NCBI RefSeq assembly: GCF_000417875.1
Contig: NW_006920873.1
Span: forward strand, 238,993 to 302,992
Length of the DNA: 64,000 bases
Direction: 5' to 3'
Source: Pseudozyma flocculosa PF-1
Lineage: Eukaryota > Basidiomycota > Ustilaginomycetes > Ustilaginales > Ustilaginaceae
Shown: positions 43,810 to 54,807 of the stretch, one piece after another
Numbering within the stretch: the stretch's first letter is position 1
Layout of the letters: each line of letters begins with the position of its first letter
The notes under the pieces: model-generated
Seen by the model: the letters and a program-made list of their open reading frames with translations, nothing else
The model's database searches: none
What the model was told of the DNA's origin: nothing
Program-made: the position numbers and the translations under genes

Positions 43810-44300
43810 CTTGGGCGGATGCGTGTATGCGCGTCGTCGATCGGTAAGATGGGGGGGTTGTGTAGGGAAGTCGGGACGCTCTGTTTATGTAGGGGGTCCA
43901 GCTCTTCTGCCTGGATCGTCCCGCAACAGTAATCACACCGTCCAACGAACGCCGGGGTGAGCGGGAGGGCCGGAGCGACGTGGCCAGCGGAAAGCACTGG
44001 GGGAAAGGGGGTATGCGGCACGCGCGAGGGGAGAGGAGGAGGTGCGAGGGCCGACCGCGATGCTGCTGATTCTTGACGGGCCTGTGGTGGTGGTGGTGAT
44101 GGTGGTCGAGGGGAGGGAGGAGGGAGGAGGGAGGGAACGGGAGAAGGGCGTGGCACTTTAGGGGAATGGGGCGTCGATGGCTGTTTATGTTTGCCAGGTG
44201 GGTGCGGCGGCAGACGAGGGCGGAGGGCAACTCTACACCAGCCGCAGGCGGGCGGGCAAGACCAGGCAGGCAGGGGCTCTGGGTCGAAAGGCAGGCAGGC

Positions 44301-44330
44301 AAGGCAAGGCAAGGCAAGGCAAGGCAAGGC
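44301..44330. repeat. (AAGGC)6 pentanucleotide repeat
   Basis: Six perfect AAGGC units, flanked by GGCAGGCAGGC, about 500 nt upstream of the PMA1 ATG. Confidence 0.9.
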
Positions 44331-44705
44331 GAGGCAGGCAGCGGCGGATGGCTGGATGGAAAAGCGACGATGCGATGGACGCGATGGCCTGCTTGCTCGC
44401 TGCCTGGTGCCGGCCGGCCGACCACAGAACGGCGGGGCAGGCAGGGGGGCGGGCCCACGCCCCGGCGGGACAGGCTAGAGTCAGAGAGAGAGAGAGTGGC
44501 AGGCCTCGCAGGCAGGCAGCCAGGCCGGGCGGGCGTGTTTTGTTCGGTCTGCGAGCGGGGGGCCTGCAGGGCAGCGCAGCCGATCGGAATCGCACGCACA
44601 GCTCACGCTTCGACGCACGCTTGCACCCACGCACCCACCCACCCACACACCCGCCCGCCCGTCGGTCGACCCACGCACGTCCCCTCGCCTGCCGCTCGTC
44701 ATCGT

Positions 44706-44737
<32 letters not shown>

Positions 44738-44739
44738 CA
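44706..44739. repeat. (CAGG)8 tetranucleotide repeat
   Basis: 34 nt of perfect CAGG repeat, about 900 nt upstream of PMA1. Confidence 0.9.
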
Positions 44740-45599
44740 CCGGCCGGCATAAAGCGCGCTACGGCCAGCGGCGGCGGGCCAGACGCAGCGTGGCCAGGGC
44801 CTGCCCTCCCGCCTGCGTCGCCCTAGCCTGCTTGCCTGGTTGCTCGGGCGGGCTGGCCGGCCTGACGCACCCGTCGGTCATTCGGCCGTTTCGGTTGATT
44901 AAATTCAGAAAACACGAGACCTGCGCAAGCCTGGCCGGACCCGGCTGCCAAAGCAACGGCCCGAAAGATCGGCCCTCGCACCGGAAACCGCTTTCTTCGA
45001 CGCAGGCGAGGCCCTGGCACATCGGCCAACCTCGACAGAAGAGAGGCTGGCTGGCTCGTCGGGCTGGTTGGTTTGAGACTTCCCTGGCGAAAGCGTAGCG
45101 TGGGCCTCGTTCTTCCCTCGCTCGTCGGCAGTTTGCGCGGACCTTTCCCTGGACGCCTCCTTGTTTTGCGGCGCCTGCCTAGGGCAAGCAAGCAAGGTAG
45201 AGTTGGGGAGCTGCATCTCGCCGGCTGCGCTCCGCCGAGTTCCTCCTCTCGGTGCTCGTCGATCGTGACAGGCAAGTCAACGCTACGGGTACCGCTACGC
45301 CTGTGGCCTTGCTCTTGCAGGGTTGGATCCGGATTGAATCTTCTTGCCTTTGGGCTGGGCGAGGCTGCTTAGAGACGATGACTGCGTCGGCCGCCGTCCG
45401 CAGCTCACCATCGACGGCCCGCCATTTCGGCGCTAAAGCGTGTTGGGCCGTCGACGATCAGCCTCTCGTTCTCGCTCTCGCTCTCATCCAAGCAGAGGCT
45501 GGGCTAAGAAGAGAGTGAGCTGGATAGGCGGGCAACCAGCTGGCTCGTCGACCGCGTTCGAAACCATCTGACACCTGGCATTCTCGACGCCGTGCTTCC

Positions 45600-45617
45600 G
45601 CTACCGGTACCGGTAGC
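45600..45617. promoter_or_regulatory. 18-nt perfect palindrome
   Basis: GCTACCGGTACCGGTAGC is a perfect inverted repeat without spacer, containing two overlapping ACCGGT sites. It lies in the gene-poor region; function is unknown. Confidence 0.3.
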
Positions 45618-45887
45618 CCCCTGCGCACCTGCCAAACGCAGCTAGGCGGCGACGGCGACCATATGCATATGCATCCCTCCCTCTCTGTGCCATCGGCCGA
45701 AGGGGCAGCCCGGCAGGCGGCGACGAGCCATCGACGGAAGAAGCCGAAGGACGAAACCGCCGTTCCCGAAGCCCCGATGGCGACGGCACGCCTTGACCTC
45801 GGTTTCGGCCGCCGTATGTACGTCGTGGTCAGTCAAGCCGGGCCAGGCGTGACCACGCGCCGTCGCCAGCCCGTCCGTGCCGAGGGT

Positions 45888-45910
45888 TCGCTCGCTCGCT
45901 CGCTCGCTCG
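45888..45910. repeat. (TCGC)n tetranucleotide repeat
   Basis: About 23 nt of TCGC repeat in the gene-poor region. Confidence 0.85.
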
Positions 45911-47654
45911 TCTGCTCGCTCGTCATCTGGCCTCGACCGCACCACGCGACGAAAGCGATCCACGGGCGATCAGGCAGATCTCTCTTGTCTCCTGACCTCT
46001 CCTGCGTATCGGACCGGGCGGCGTTGGATGCCGACCGCAGACCAGCCGGCAGAGCGTTGCTTCCGCCTTCGACCGGCGCCACCGGGAACCAAGTCAGACG
46101 ATGAGCATCCACGGCGACTTTCTGATGGCGATGGCGAAAGGTGGACAGAGAACGTCGTGCGAGCACGCTGCGATGTCCGGTTGCGGAGGCACCGTCTGCC
46201 TTTTGCTCCCGTGTCGTCGATAGAGAACGGCAAGCCCGACGCAGAAACTTGACAAGCCTGCCTGGCTTTTTGCCTTGCCTTCGGCACATCCGCTGCCTCT
46301 CTCCGCCTTTGTATGTTGTCCCCGCTCGGTGCGTGAGTCGTCGTCGTCGTCCCCCAACTTCCTGCCCGGACCGCCAACGCCAGGCAGGCAGGTAGGAGCG
46401 ATCTCATGCGTGCTGCTGCCTTGATGCTGCGTCGATGGCGACAACCTGCAGCAAAGGCGGGGGGCCAGGCAGCAGGTTGAAGTCAGTCTGCATCGTTTCC
46501 CATGCACCTTGGACGGCACGCGCACCGGCCTGGCCTGGCCGTCCTGGCGCGGCCAGAGCGATTCACCAGCAGCTCCGCCGGCGTGATTTCGTTTGTCGAC
46601 GGCACACGCGGCGAGCCAGAGCCAGAGCCAGAGCCAGAGGCTCGCTCGCTGGCCGTTTCGGATCCGACCCGTCGGCCGCCATCTCTCTGCCATCTCGCGG
46701 GATGCTCTCGCTGGGCCGCACAAGGAGCGCGCGGAAGCGTACGTATGTCTCCTCCGGCCTCGGTCGGTCCGACGACGAGAGAAAGGAGAAGGGAGCAAGC
46801 CACAGCGCGCGGGAGTCAGATCGCCGTCGCCCTGCCCCGCCCTGCGCTTCCGGCGATCGCCAACAAAGCAGCCAAGGCTGTCATCCACCCGGCCTCGTCT
46901 TTTGTGTCTGCATCCGTCCGTTGCTTGCGATGGAGACGACTTTTGCGGTGCGAACCAGCCCCACGCTAGTTACGTCCATCTGTGATATCTGTGATGCCAC
47001 CGTTGCTCATCCCGCATGCTCGCCAGCGTCGGGCCGTGTTCGTCCCAGGCCCTCCTCCTGCCCGGAGATCCTCATTCGATTCCGCCACCGCGACGCCTGT
47101 TGCGGCACACAAGGGCCGCTATCCACCTCGAGCCATCGTGGCTGCGTCCGCACCCTTGGGCCTCCCGTATCGCTGTTCTTGATGGTGGCGCGACGGTCAG
47201 ACCTCCTCCTCATCTTGTCGCAAAGGACGTGCGAGCCCTCTGTTGGCTGTACGTACAGCGGGCGCAGGCGCAGGACAAAGCGGCACTCTGTCGATCCGTG
47301 CATCGACGCCGAAGCGACGGCGGATTTAAAGCCCCTCTTTGCAGCCTAGACGACGAGGGAGCGTGCGAGACGACAACAGCGAGCAGAGTAGGTGCGCCAC
47401 GGGCCAAGATGGTGAATCAGACGCCTTCGGGTGCCGTTTCTGAGGCGTAGACGGGGCCAAAGGAAGAGGACCACTTTGGCCCCTATCCCGGTCATCTCTC
47501 TGACATCGGCTCCGGCTCGTAATCGTACCAGAGGCCGAAAGAGTCGTCGAGGTCGCAACGTGCTCCCTTCGAGTATCGGTACGCAGGGCGCTCCGAATCC
47601 AAGGTCCGGACGGGGTCGGTAGGAGAAATGATATCTTCGGCCCGGAAGGTGACG

Positions 47655-47670
47655 AGACGTTCGAACGTCT
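47655..47670. promoter_or_regulatory. 16-nt perfect palindrome
   Basis: AGACGTTCGAACGTCT is a perfect palindrome. A partial third copy (cggacgtt) follows directly. Possible binding site; function is unknown. Confidence 0.3.
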
Positions 47671-48796
47671 TCGGACGTTTTATCCCGACCTGCCTGCTGC
47701 CCACCCTCGCCCTGCCTTTTCGTCGAACAATCGATCTCGTGGCGTCCATACCATACCATACCCTTGACGTCGTCCTGCAGTGCACGGCGAGATACATACG
47801 GTGCATGGTCGACCCTAGATGCAGGCAAAGGTAGGCACCCGACCTGCTTCTTGCTGCCGGCGGGTCGGACCAGTCGTACCGGAGGCAGACAACAATCTTC
47901 CGGCTCTCCGGGAACCCATCGGCCGTAACTATACTGCTTTTGGATAGAAGCAGCAGAGGTGGTCATCGGAGCCAAAGAGGTTCCGAATGACCGGGATGAG
48001 AACAAGGCAGAAGGTAGCCGGGAACCTAGCCTTGCCTGCTAGCCATCGTAGTTGATTGAACCGCGAGACACAGAGGATTCGGGCTGTTGCTTCCGGTCCA
48101 CGGTCGTACATTCAAGATTGCCTGACGACGCTAGGTACGTCCACACGAACGCCTTCTACACGCCGTCACCTGGCCCACCTTGCAGCATTTATCGTTTGGA
48201 CCGGCGAACGGCCAAGTAGGACGAGAGGTCTCCAGTCCATCGCAGGGCGGAGTAGGACCGGAATCGAGTGCCGAAGCCACGTCTCATCCGTCGATCAGGA
48301 ACGGGGCCCTTCAGCGGCCGTCGGAGCCGGCAGAAGACCAGCCGACAAAGACAGATTGCCGATCTCGTTGCCTCCAGCCCGCCGACCGCGACGACGGCGT
48401 CGGTCCGGTCTTTCCGACCCGGTTCGATCGCAAGCCACCGAGCCACCAAACCAGCATCGACGGGAAGACCGATGCTTGCCTTGAAGCCGCTCAAATCAGT
48501 GCCGACAACTCTTTCGGGGCGAGCTTGCTACGACGCTGGTACTTTGCGTGTGCGGTGAAGTTCGATATAGCCCATCGGACGCCTGGACGTGCCAGGTCGC
48601 GGCGCGCTCTTGAGCTGGCCTGCAGGCGGATCCCGCCTGGGCTAGAAACGCTTGGCGCGTGCCGCTGCTCGAGCTCAAGGCTACTGCACCACCGCTGCCG
48701 CCGCCACCGTTCTTGCGATATGGGGCCAGCATGGCACGTCGGCCCGATTGACTTCTGACGGACCCCGCTTGTCGTCGGAGCCGAGTCGTCGACGAC

Positions 48797-50457
48797 TCAG
48801 CGCTGCAGGCGTATCTCGAGCAGCTCCACCGTCCCGTCGCATGCCGGATCGTGGACAGATGGAAAGAACGGCACAGGTTCCATCCCTTCCGCGTCGTCGA
48901 GTGGCGGGTCCATGTACTTTTGCTCAATGGGTATCGCGCTAAACATGAGGTTTTCGTGGACTGCAGGAGCGAGCCAGAGCGGAGAGCGAGACGGCAAGAG
49001 CTCAGTCGGACTGCTGGCAGGGAGATCGAGCACGATGCGAGGACAGCCAGCGACTCACCGAGAGCGTCAAGGAAAGTCTGGTACGTGGCCGGGTTGCGGA
49101 TGGTCGAGGCGACCAGTGCCTTGGCGTCGCTGCCGTCGAGCGCCGACTCGAGAGCGACTCGAATCGTCTTTGCCAGCGGGCCTGTGAGGTCTGGATCGTA
49201 GACGACGTCGGCGGCGAGGACAAGTTTGGGTTTGATCCTGGCGAGAAAGTCGAGGATGTCATCGCCGTCGTCGTCGGCCGGAGCAAGCGCGGCTTCTCTG
49301 GCTTGAACTTGATCTCGCAGCTTGACCCAGTCGAGCGGGTAAGCCTGGTACGGCCCGTGCCTGCTGAGCCCGTCTACTTGTGCGAATCGGTAGTCAGCAA
49401 CCATGCTAGCAGGGCAAGCCGCCGTACGGCTCTGCAACGCGCGACGCAACTCACTCATTTCCATAGTTTCGGTGAGCCTGTCGAGCACCTGGCCGGGGAC
49501 GTCCGTGAGCCATGTCTGGCCGGTGGGTCGGCACGAGCTCGGGCTGTCATCCGGTCGGCTCTTGAGTTTCTGTTCGATTGCGCAGACAGTGCCGAGCAGG
49601 CCAGCCCCGCTGCCCAGCTCGAGTACGCGACGGTCGGGTCCGGCGATGAGCTCGGGGTGGACGAGAAGGTAGTTTGCCAGCCTCAGGCAGGCCTCCCACG
49701 TCTTGAGTCCGGTGGTGCCCTTTGAAATGGCCGAGCCCTCTTCTCGTACCGTGACAGCTGCAAAGCCGCGCAGCAGCGCCGACCTGTCCTCGCCTTGGCA
49801 GATATCGTGATCGCCGAAAGGTAGACTTCTGCTCGGGGTCTGCCACAGGTAGGTGACGTGCTCGCATTCGGGCGGGAGCATCGATGATGCGCCGTCTCGC
49901 GTGGCCGGTTGCGTCCCTGCGATGGAGCCGCATGCCATGAGCTCTGCGTAGCGCTCGAGGAGGGCTGCGTCAACTTCTGGGTACTCTGTCTCGTCTACGC
50001 CGCCGGCCGCCTTGAGGCGAGCGGATTCCTGGTCGACGGCATCCTGCAGTCGCGACGTGAGCTCGCGCAGGAACGTCTTTTCGTACTTTTGCGTTGCGCG
50101 GTAGGTCTTTGTTTTCGGATGCACGAGTAATGACGACGAGGCGGATGGCGGCTGTTGGGGCGAGGGGACTGGAGGCGAGGACGAGCTGGCGGGGTCGAGG
50201 AGGTCGCTGTAGAGGTGGGGCTGGATGGCGAGCAGGGTCCGGGCGTCTGGCCAGCGGAAGCGGGTGGAGCGTGGCGGGAGGCGGGCGTTGTACTGTACGA
50301 GGAGCAGCCTGCGTGCAAAGCGCTGCCTGTGCGCCGATGGCGGGGTCGGTGATGGCGCGCTGGCCATCCTGTCAGCTGCCAGAGTATGGAGTGGTGAGGA
50401 AGCAGACGAGGCGACTGTCGACGTTGAGAAGACGAAGGCCAGTTTGCCTCCACACAT
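48797..50457 (-). CDS. EFM3: Protein-lysine methyltransferase, Efm3/FAM86 type
   Basis: Seven-beta-strand SAM-dependent methyltransferase; family members trimethylate a lysine of translation elongation factor 2. Exons on the minus strand are 50457..49455, 49376..49059 and 48960..48797, giving 494 residues. The FAM86 N-terminal region (RFARRLLLVQYN...) precedes GTTGLKTWEACLRLANYL, then SAM motif I RVLELGSGAGLLG (about 277-289) and post-motif KLVLAADVVYDPDL. The first intron (49377..49454, 78 nt) keeps frame if retained, but it has a clean gtgagt donor, a gctgac branch site and an acaag acceptor, and removing it gives a better sequence. The last exon ends VELLEIRLQR. The ATG at 50457 is the first; the one at 50367 (MASAPSPTPP) would give 464 residues and may be the real start. 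It shares a 199-bp divergent promoter with the DUF2786 gene. Confidence 0.85.
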
Positions 50458-50656
50458 TCTTTTCTGCTTTTTTGTCGCCGTTTTGACCGGCCTTTTGGCG
50501 GGGGCGGACTTAGGAGGCGCCCATCAACACAGCACCGACCTCTTCTCGCAACACCAACACCAACATCAACACAACCACCACATCAACCCTCGCGCAACAT
50601 GCCGCAACGCACAGACACCCGGCTAATCTCATAGCAAAGCACACCAGCCGCGCAAC
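50458..50656. promoter_or_regulatory. Compact divergent promoter EFM3 / DUF2786
   Basis: Only 199 bp separate the two start codons, so both genes must share promoter sequence. It contains a CAACACCAAC/CATCAACAC-rich stretch (50548-50588) near the + strand start and no TATA box. Confidence 0.55.
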
Positions 50657-50657
50657 A

Positions 50658-52616
50658 TGTCGGCAACTCATCCGCAACGCCGGCAGCGCAAACACGTAAA
50701 CTACGCGGACGCGCTCAACGACGACGACGATCAGGGCGAGGGCAATCCCACCATGTCCGACCCGAGGAAGCGGCTCGCAGCTGGGCCCAAGCTGTACCAG
50801 GTCGCCCGGATCACGCAACTCGCCATGGACCAGGACACGGGATCTGCAGAAGATGCCGACGCGTCGAGCAAGCTGGACAAGGTCGATGCCGGCATCCTCT
50901 CGCGCATCCAGAAGTCGCTGCGCCTCGCAAAGCACCCGGGCACCGGCGAGGCAGAGGCGCGACAGGCGCTCCGGCTCGCCACCCGGCTCATGGCATCCCA
51001 GAACCTCACCCAGGCGGACCTCATCGCCTCCGAGGACCAGGAAACCGCCCAGGCCCGCGCCGGCATGAGCGAGGTCGAAATCACCTCGACCACCGGCGCC
51101 ATGGTGCGCAACGAGAGCTGGGCCAACCGCATCGCCATCGCCATCAACCTCTTCTTTTCCGTCAAGGCGTACTCGACCTCGCACGTCGGCAGGCACAGGC
51201 TCACCTGGACCTTCTACGGCCTTGCCATCAACACCGTCGCCGCGGCCACGGCGTTTGAAATGGTCCACAACCAGGTCCTCACCTGGGCCGCCGACAACCG
51301 GCTCGCAAAGGGCCGCACCGGCAAGAACTCGTACTGCCAGGGCGTCGCAGCCGGCCTCGTCGACATGGCCAGAAAGGAGAAGAAGGAGGAGCTGCAGCTT
51401 GCCATCGAGGCAGAGAAGAAGCGGCTCCGCCAGGCAACCAAGGAGGAGAAAGCAGCACGGCAGAGGGACATCGACCGGCTAGATGGTCCCACCGCGTCGC
51501 GGCAGGCAAAGGTCGAGGAGGCGGACGAGGTCGACGATGTCAAGGTGAGTGCCGGCGGTATTTCCTCGCAGTGCAGCGCGGAGTGAAGGCAGCGACTGTT
51601 TGACTGATCGCTGCTTGGCCACCGGTCTGCAGCCCGTTAAACGCTCCCCTTCCGAAGAGCGAGGCGGTCTGGGAGCCGGCGAACCGGTTCGTCGACGCGT
51701 CAAACCGGAGCGGCCCGACTATAGCAGCGGCCTGAAACGCGAAGGCACGCCGGGCGACTACGGAGATGACTATGACGATGGCGGCGGAGGGTACGATGAC
51801 TCTCCTGGCCTCCCGCTCGAGTCCGAGGCCGATGTCAAGGTACGTGCAGGCAGCGACGACGCGATTGTGTCTATGCGACTCACCACCCGCCCTCTCGCAC
51901 GCCATTGCTGCAGCCCGACTTTGACGAGGAGCTGGAACGGGACATCATCGATCTCACCAACGACAGCGACGACGAGGTGGACGTCAAGGTCAAGCCCGAA
52001 CCGGGGCGAGGCTACGGCGTCAAGAAGGAGGAGGACGGGTTGCAGGAGCAAGAGGCGGAGCAGGCGAGCTGGAGGGATTCCGGCCAGCTGATCCAGTTCC
52101 GACAGGTGCGTACGAGTGTCCCGTCGACCTGGCTTGCCCTTTTCGCGCCGCAGCTGACATCTTTTGCGCCGTCGTCACGACGCCAAACGCTCTTGACGAA
52201 CACGGGCAGAATGCGGAAAAGATCGGTGCGTCTCATCGGCTGGTCGCCCGGCGATGTCGACTCGCCCAGTGGCCTCGACTCGCCCTCTCGCTGCTGCGAC
52301 TACTGACCTCGTCCACCTGTCTGCGGCCCCCCTGACCCGCCCCCCGCAGCCGACGACTTCCTCCAGTCGCAGCACGGCGGCAAGCTGAAGCTGCGCAAAC
52401 GTCAGGCTTCCTCATACGTGTGCGTTCCTCCCCGATCTTTCTTTCTGCCCTGCTCGTGCGCACCCGGATCCCGCTGCTCACACTGTCGCCTTCATCGTTG
52501 TCCATCTGCGAACCTTTGAGCTCCACAGCAAGGACGCACAGGCCTATGAACAGGGCCGTCGAGATGCGAGCAAGATTGACGTTAAACGACGTCGGATCCA
52601 GGGCGGTGATGCGTGA
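50658..52616 (+). CDS. DUF2786 protein with SUMO-interaction and SUMO-acceptor motifs
   Basis: The ATG begins at about 50657. Exons are 50657..51544, 51633..51839, 51914..52105, 52210..52225, 52350..52417 and 52542..52616, giving 481 residues. The DUF2786 helical motif is at about 79-124 (LRLAKHPGTGEAEARQALRLATRLM), and the conserved C-terminal part (WTFYGLAINTVAAATAFEMVHN) follows. The family's terminal block (LKLRKRQASSYAYEQGRRDASKIDV) only appears after joining the 16-nt exon 4 and two small exons. A middle disordered region carries four psi-K-x-E motifs (Lys320, 331, 392, 402) and a SUMO-interaction-like IIDLT (376-380) followed by an acidic run. DUF2786 has no firm biochemical role; SUMO-linked nuclear function is inferred from the motifs alone. 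Confidence 0.85.
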
Positions 52617-53240
52617 TGCCCATAGCCGGCGAGGTGCTGGTTCGTGATCGACTGTGACGATGGGCGCCTTTCCTCTCATCGAGCACCTGCTTCGAGCGAC
52701 GCGATCGCATCGCAGTCAACTCAGCCTGGCCTGCCCTTCCGTGGGCCGCGTATTTCATGGGTGCCAGTCTGTTCGGTGGCAGCCCAGGTCTTGCATTCTC
52801 GATGCCCGACGCGCGGTCGGACCTTGTCCGCCAGCCTCTCCCGCGGTCCTCTTTCCGACGCCCAAACATCTCATGTATGTATGCCTACCTTAGATCCAGC
52901 GAGCGTAGACAACCGCACTCCAGTACGAGCCTGTTGTTTGGTCGGCCCGTGGACTGTGAGAATGGCTGAACGAGATCAAGAGGGGCGAGGCATGCATCAG
53001 GCGCGCCCGACATCAGACCACGTCGAAGCGAGCAACGAGCACACCACAGACATGATGTGCCAGGGGAAACAGAGGTGATGGGTTGCGTTCGTCACACTAC
53101 AGCGATGCACCGTGCACGACCCACCACGGTCAGCAGGCAGCGACCACGGCCAAGACCGCGCCGCCACACCACAGACCTCCCCCCCGATCGCTCCAGGAGC
53201 GTCCTCAGCGAGCGGATACGGCAACAACCGGCCGAGATGC
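52617..53240. other. Intergenic, convergent DUF2786 / RPP0
   Basis: 624 bp between two 3' ends. Nothing gene-like is seen. Confidence 0.55.
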
Positions 53241-54807
53241 TCAGTCGAAAAGCCCGAAGCCCATGTCGTCGTCCTGTTTAGGAGGCGTGGAGGATGTAGA
53301 GGAGAGGAGGGGCGAGGTGTAGGAGGTCAGTAAACGATGGCGAGGGCATGGTGGAGTCGATATCGAGGGCCGAGGTGGAAGCAGATGCGTCGGGCGGCCT
53401 CGGAAAAAAAATCCGACTTCGGGAAAATCCCCTGTGCCCGAGTTGCAGACCTGGGCTCCGACCCCGAAACGGGCCGCTGGGTCGTGGAACGGGCAGCCGT
53501 GGGACACCGGCGATACTCACGGACTCCTCGGCCTCCTCGGCCTTCTCCTCGGCGGCGGGGGCGGCGGCAGCCTCACCACCGGCAGCGGCAGCAGCGGGGG
53601 CGGCGGCGGCAGCGAAAGCCTCGGGGTTGGCGAGGTACTCCTTGGCCTGTGTAGCGTCGGCGTCGTGATCGCAAGGGCAGGGATGGCAAGGAGACATGGT
53701 CAGCTCGGGTGTCTTCTGCGTCGAGTGACTCGATGGGTCCTCGTGACCAGGTTGACCGCCTCCCTCCCTCCCTTCCTCCAAGCAATGGGCCATCATCAAG
53801 AAGCATCAATAGTGCCCGGAGATTTGTCAAGGTCCTTGGCCTGTCGGCCCGTCCGAATTTTCAGTGTGTGTGAAGCAATCACCTGGCCGCTTCTTCCTCC
53901 GTAGTCGTCGTCGTCGTCGTCCTCCTGTCGCTGATCTACGACCGCGCCATCCTATCCTCCGTCCTTCGACCCAGCAACAGTGTCGCGCCCTTGGGCAACG
54001 AGGACAGCTACGACGACTCACCTTCTTGGAGCCCTCGAACTCGAAGTCGGTGGCGAGCGAGACGGCGATAAGGTTCTTGTAGCCGTTGACGAGCGAGTGC
54101 ATGACGGAGGCGATGGTGGGGTAGTTGAGGGCGAGCGAGATGCAGGCGACCTGCTTGATGCCGAGGACGAATCGGTCGACGAGGGTCTCCTCGCTGACGT
54201 CGAGGACGTCGGACTCGAAGCACTGGCCCTGGTCGTAGATCTGGACGACCGTCATGCCGTAGGTGAAGGGCGAGATGTTGAGCATGTTGAGCAGCGTGGC
54301 CTCCGAGGTGCCGACGCGCGAGCCGGCGTTGACGACCTTGACGTCGCCGACAATCTCAATGGTACCACGGGCAATCTTGGTGGGGACACCAAGGGCCTGG
54401 AAGAACGACGTCTTGCCGGGCTCCATGCCGGTGTTGCCGGCCTTGACGTAGATGTCCTCGGGGGCGTAGGCGCCGGCACGGGCGGGGGCGGCGACACGGT
54501 TGTCGAGGATCTGGCCACGGACGTCCTTGAGGTCGCCCGAGGTGAAGACGAAGCCGATGTTGCCCTTGACGTGGGGCATGAGCTTCTCAAACTCGGGCCT
54601 CTCGGCGAGGACCATGCGGAGCGCACGGCGGACCATGGTGTTCTTGCCCATCAGCACGACGGCCTTGCCGCGGAGCGACTGGCGGATCTGGTGCATCTGC
54701 TGCGAGGCGACATTGTCGACGTTGACGATGAAGATCGACGGGTACTTGTCGAGCAGCTCGTTGAGCCTGGAGAACCAGGCCTCCTTGGTAGCACGGGAGA
54801 TACCCAT
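53241..54807 (-). CDS. RPP0: Large-subunit ribosomal protein P0 (uL10)
   Basis: Base of the ribosomal P-stalk, which binds P1/P2 dimers and recruits translation GTPases. Exons on the minus strand are 54807..54022, 53646..53521 and 53273..53241, giving 314 residues, the usual length. The N-terminal rRNA-binding domain ([32 protein letters not shown]) and GGM-like [19 protein letters not shown] are conserved. An Ala-rich hinge leads to the shared P-protein tail ([13 protein letters not shown]) used to contact elongation factors. The two introns (375 and 247 nt) are much longer than the 70-110 nt typical of this window. Codon bias is strong, as expected for a ribosomal protein. Confidence 0.97.

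Larger units (their letters stand above)
43810..48796. other. 5-kb gene-poor region upstream of PMA1
   Basis: The longest stretch without a recognisable gene. The part next to PMA1 is probably its promoter and 5' UTR. It contains (AAGGC)6, (CAGG)8, a CT/GA run near 44484, a TCGC repeat (45888..45910), a CATATGCATATG palindrome at about 45660, an 18-nt palindrome at 45600 and a 16-nt palindrome at 47655. The many overlapping frames of 100-300 codons are Arg/Ser/Pro-rich and start-poor. No tRNA, rRNA or transposon signature is seen. A long non-coding RNA, a collapsed repeat or an unrecognised fast-evolving gene remains possible. Confidence 0.5.

Noticed and set aside
44281..44740. CRISPR-like array
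   Set aside because: The repeats are simple tetra- and pentanucleotide tandems without unique spacers, in eukaryotic DNA.
46435..47349. 304-codon + strand frame in the gene-poor region
   Set aside because: Translation is Arg/Ser/Pro/Cys-rich without recognisable motif, overlaps equally long frames on other strands, and shows no codon bias like the real genes.
48410..48450. B-box-like GGTTCGATCGC suggesting another tRNA
   Set aside because: No matching T-stem, acceptor stem or A box could be paired around it.
53647..54021. C/D-box snoRNA in the long RPP0 intron
   Set aside because: TGATGA and CTGA words about 95 nt apart are present, but the flanks cannot pair into a terminal stem and the C box lacks the preceding purine.
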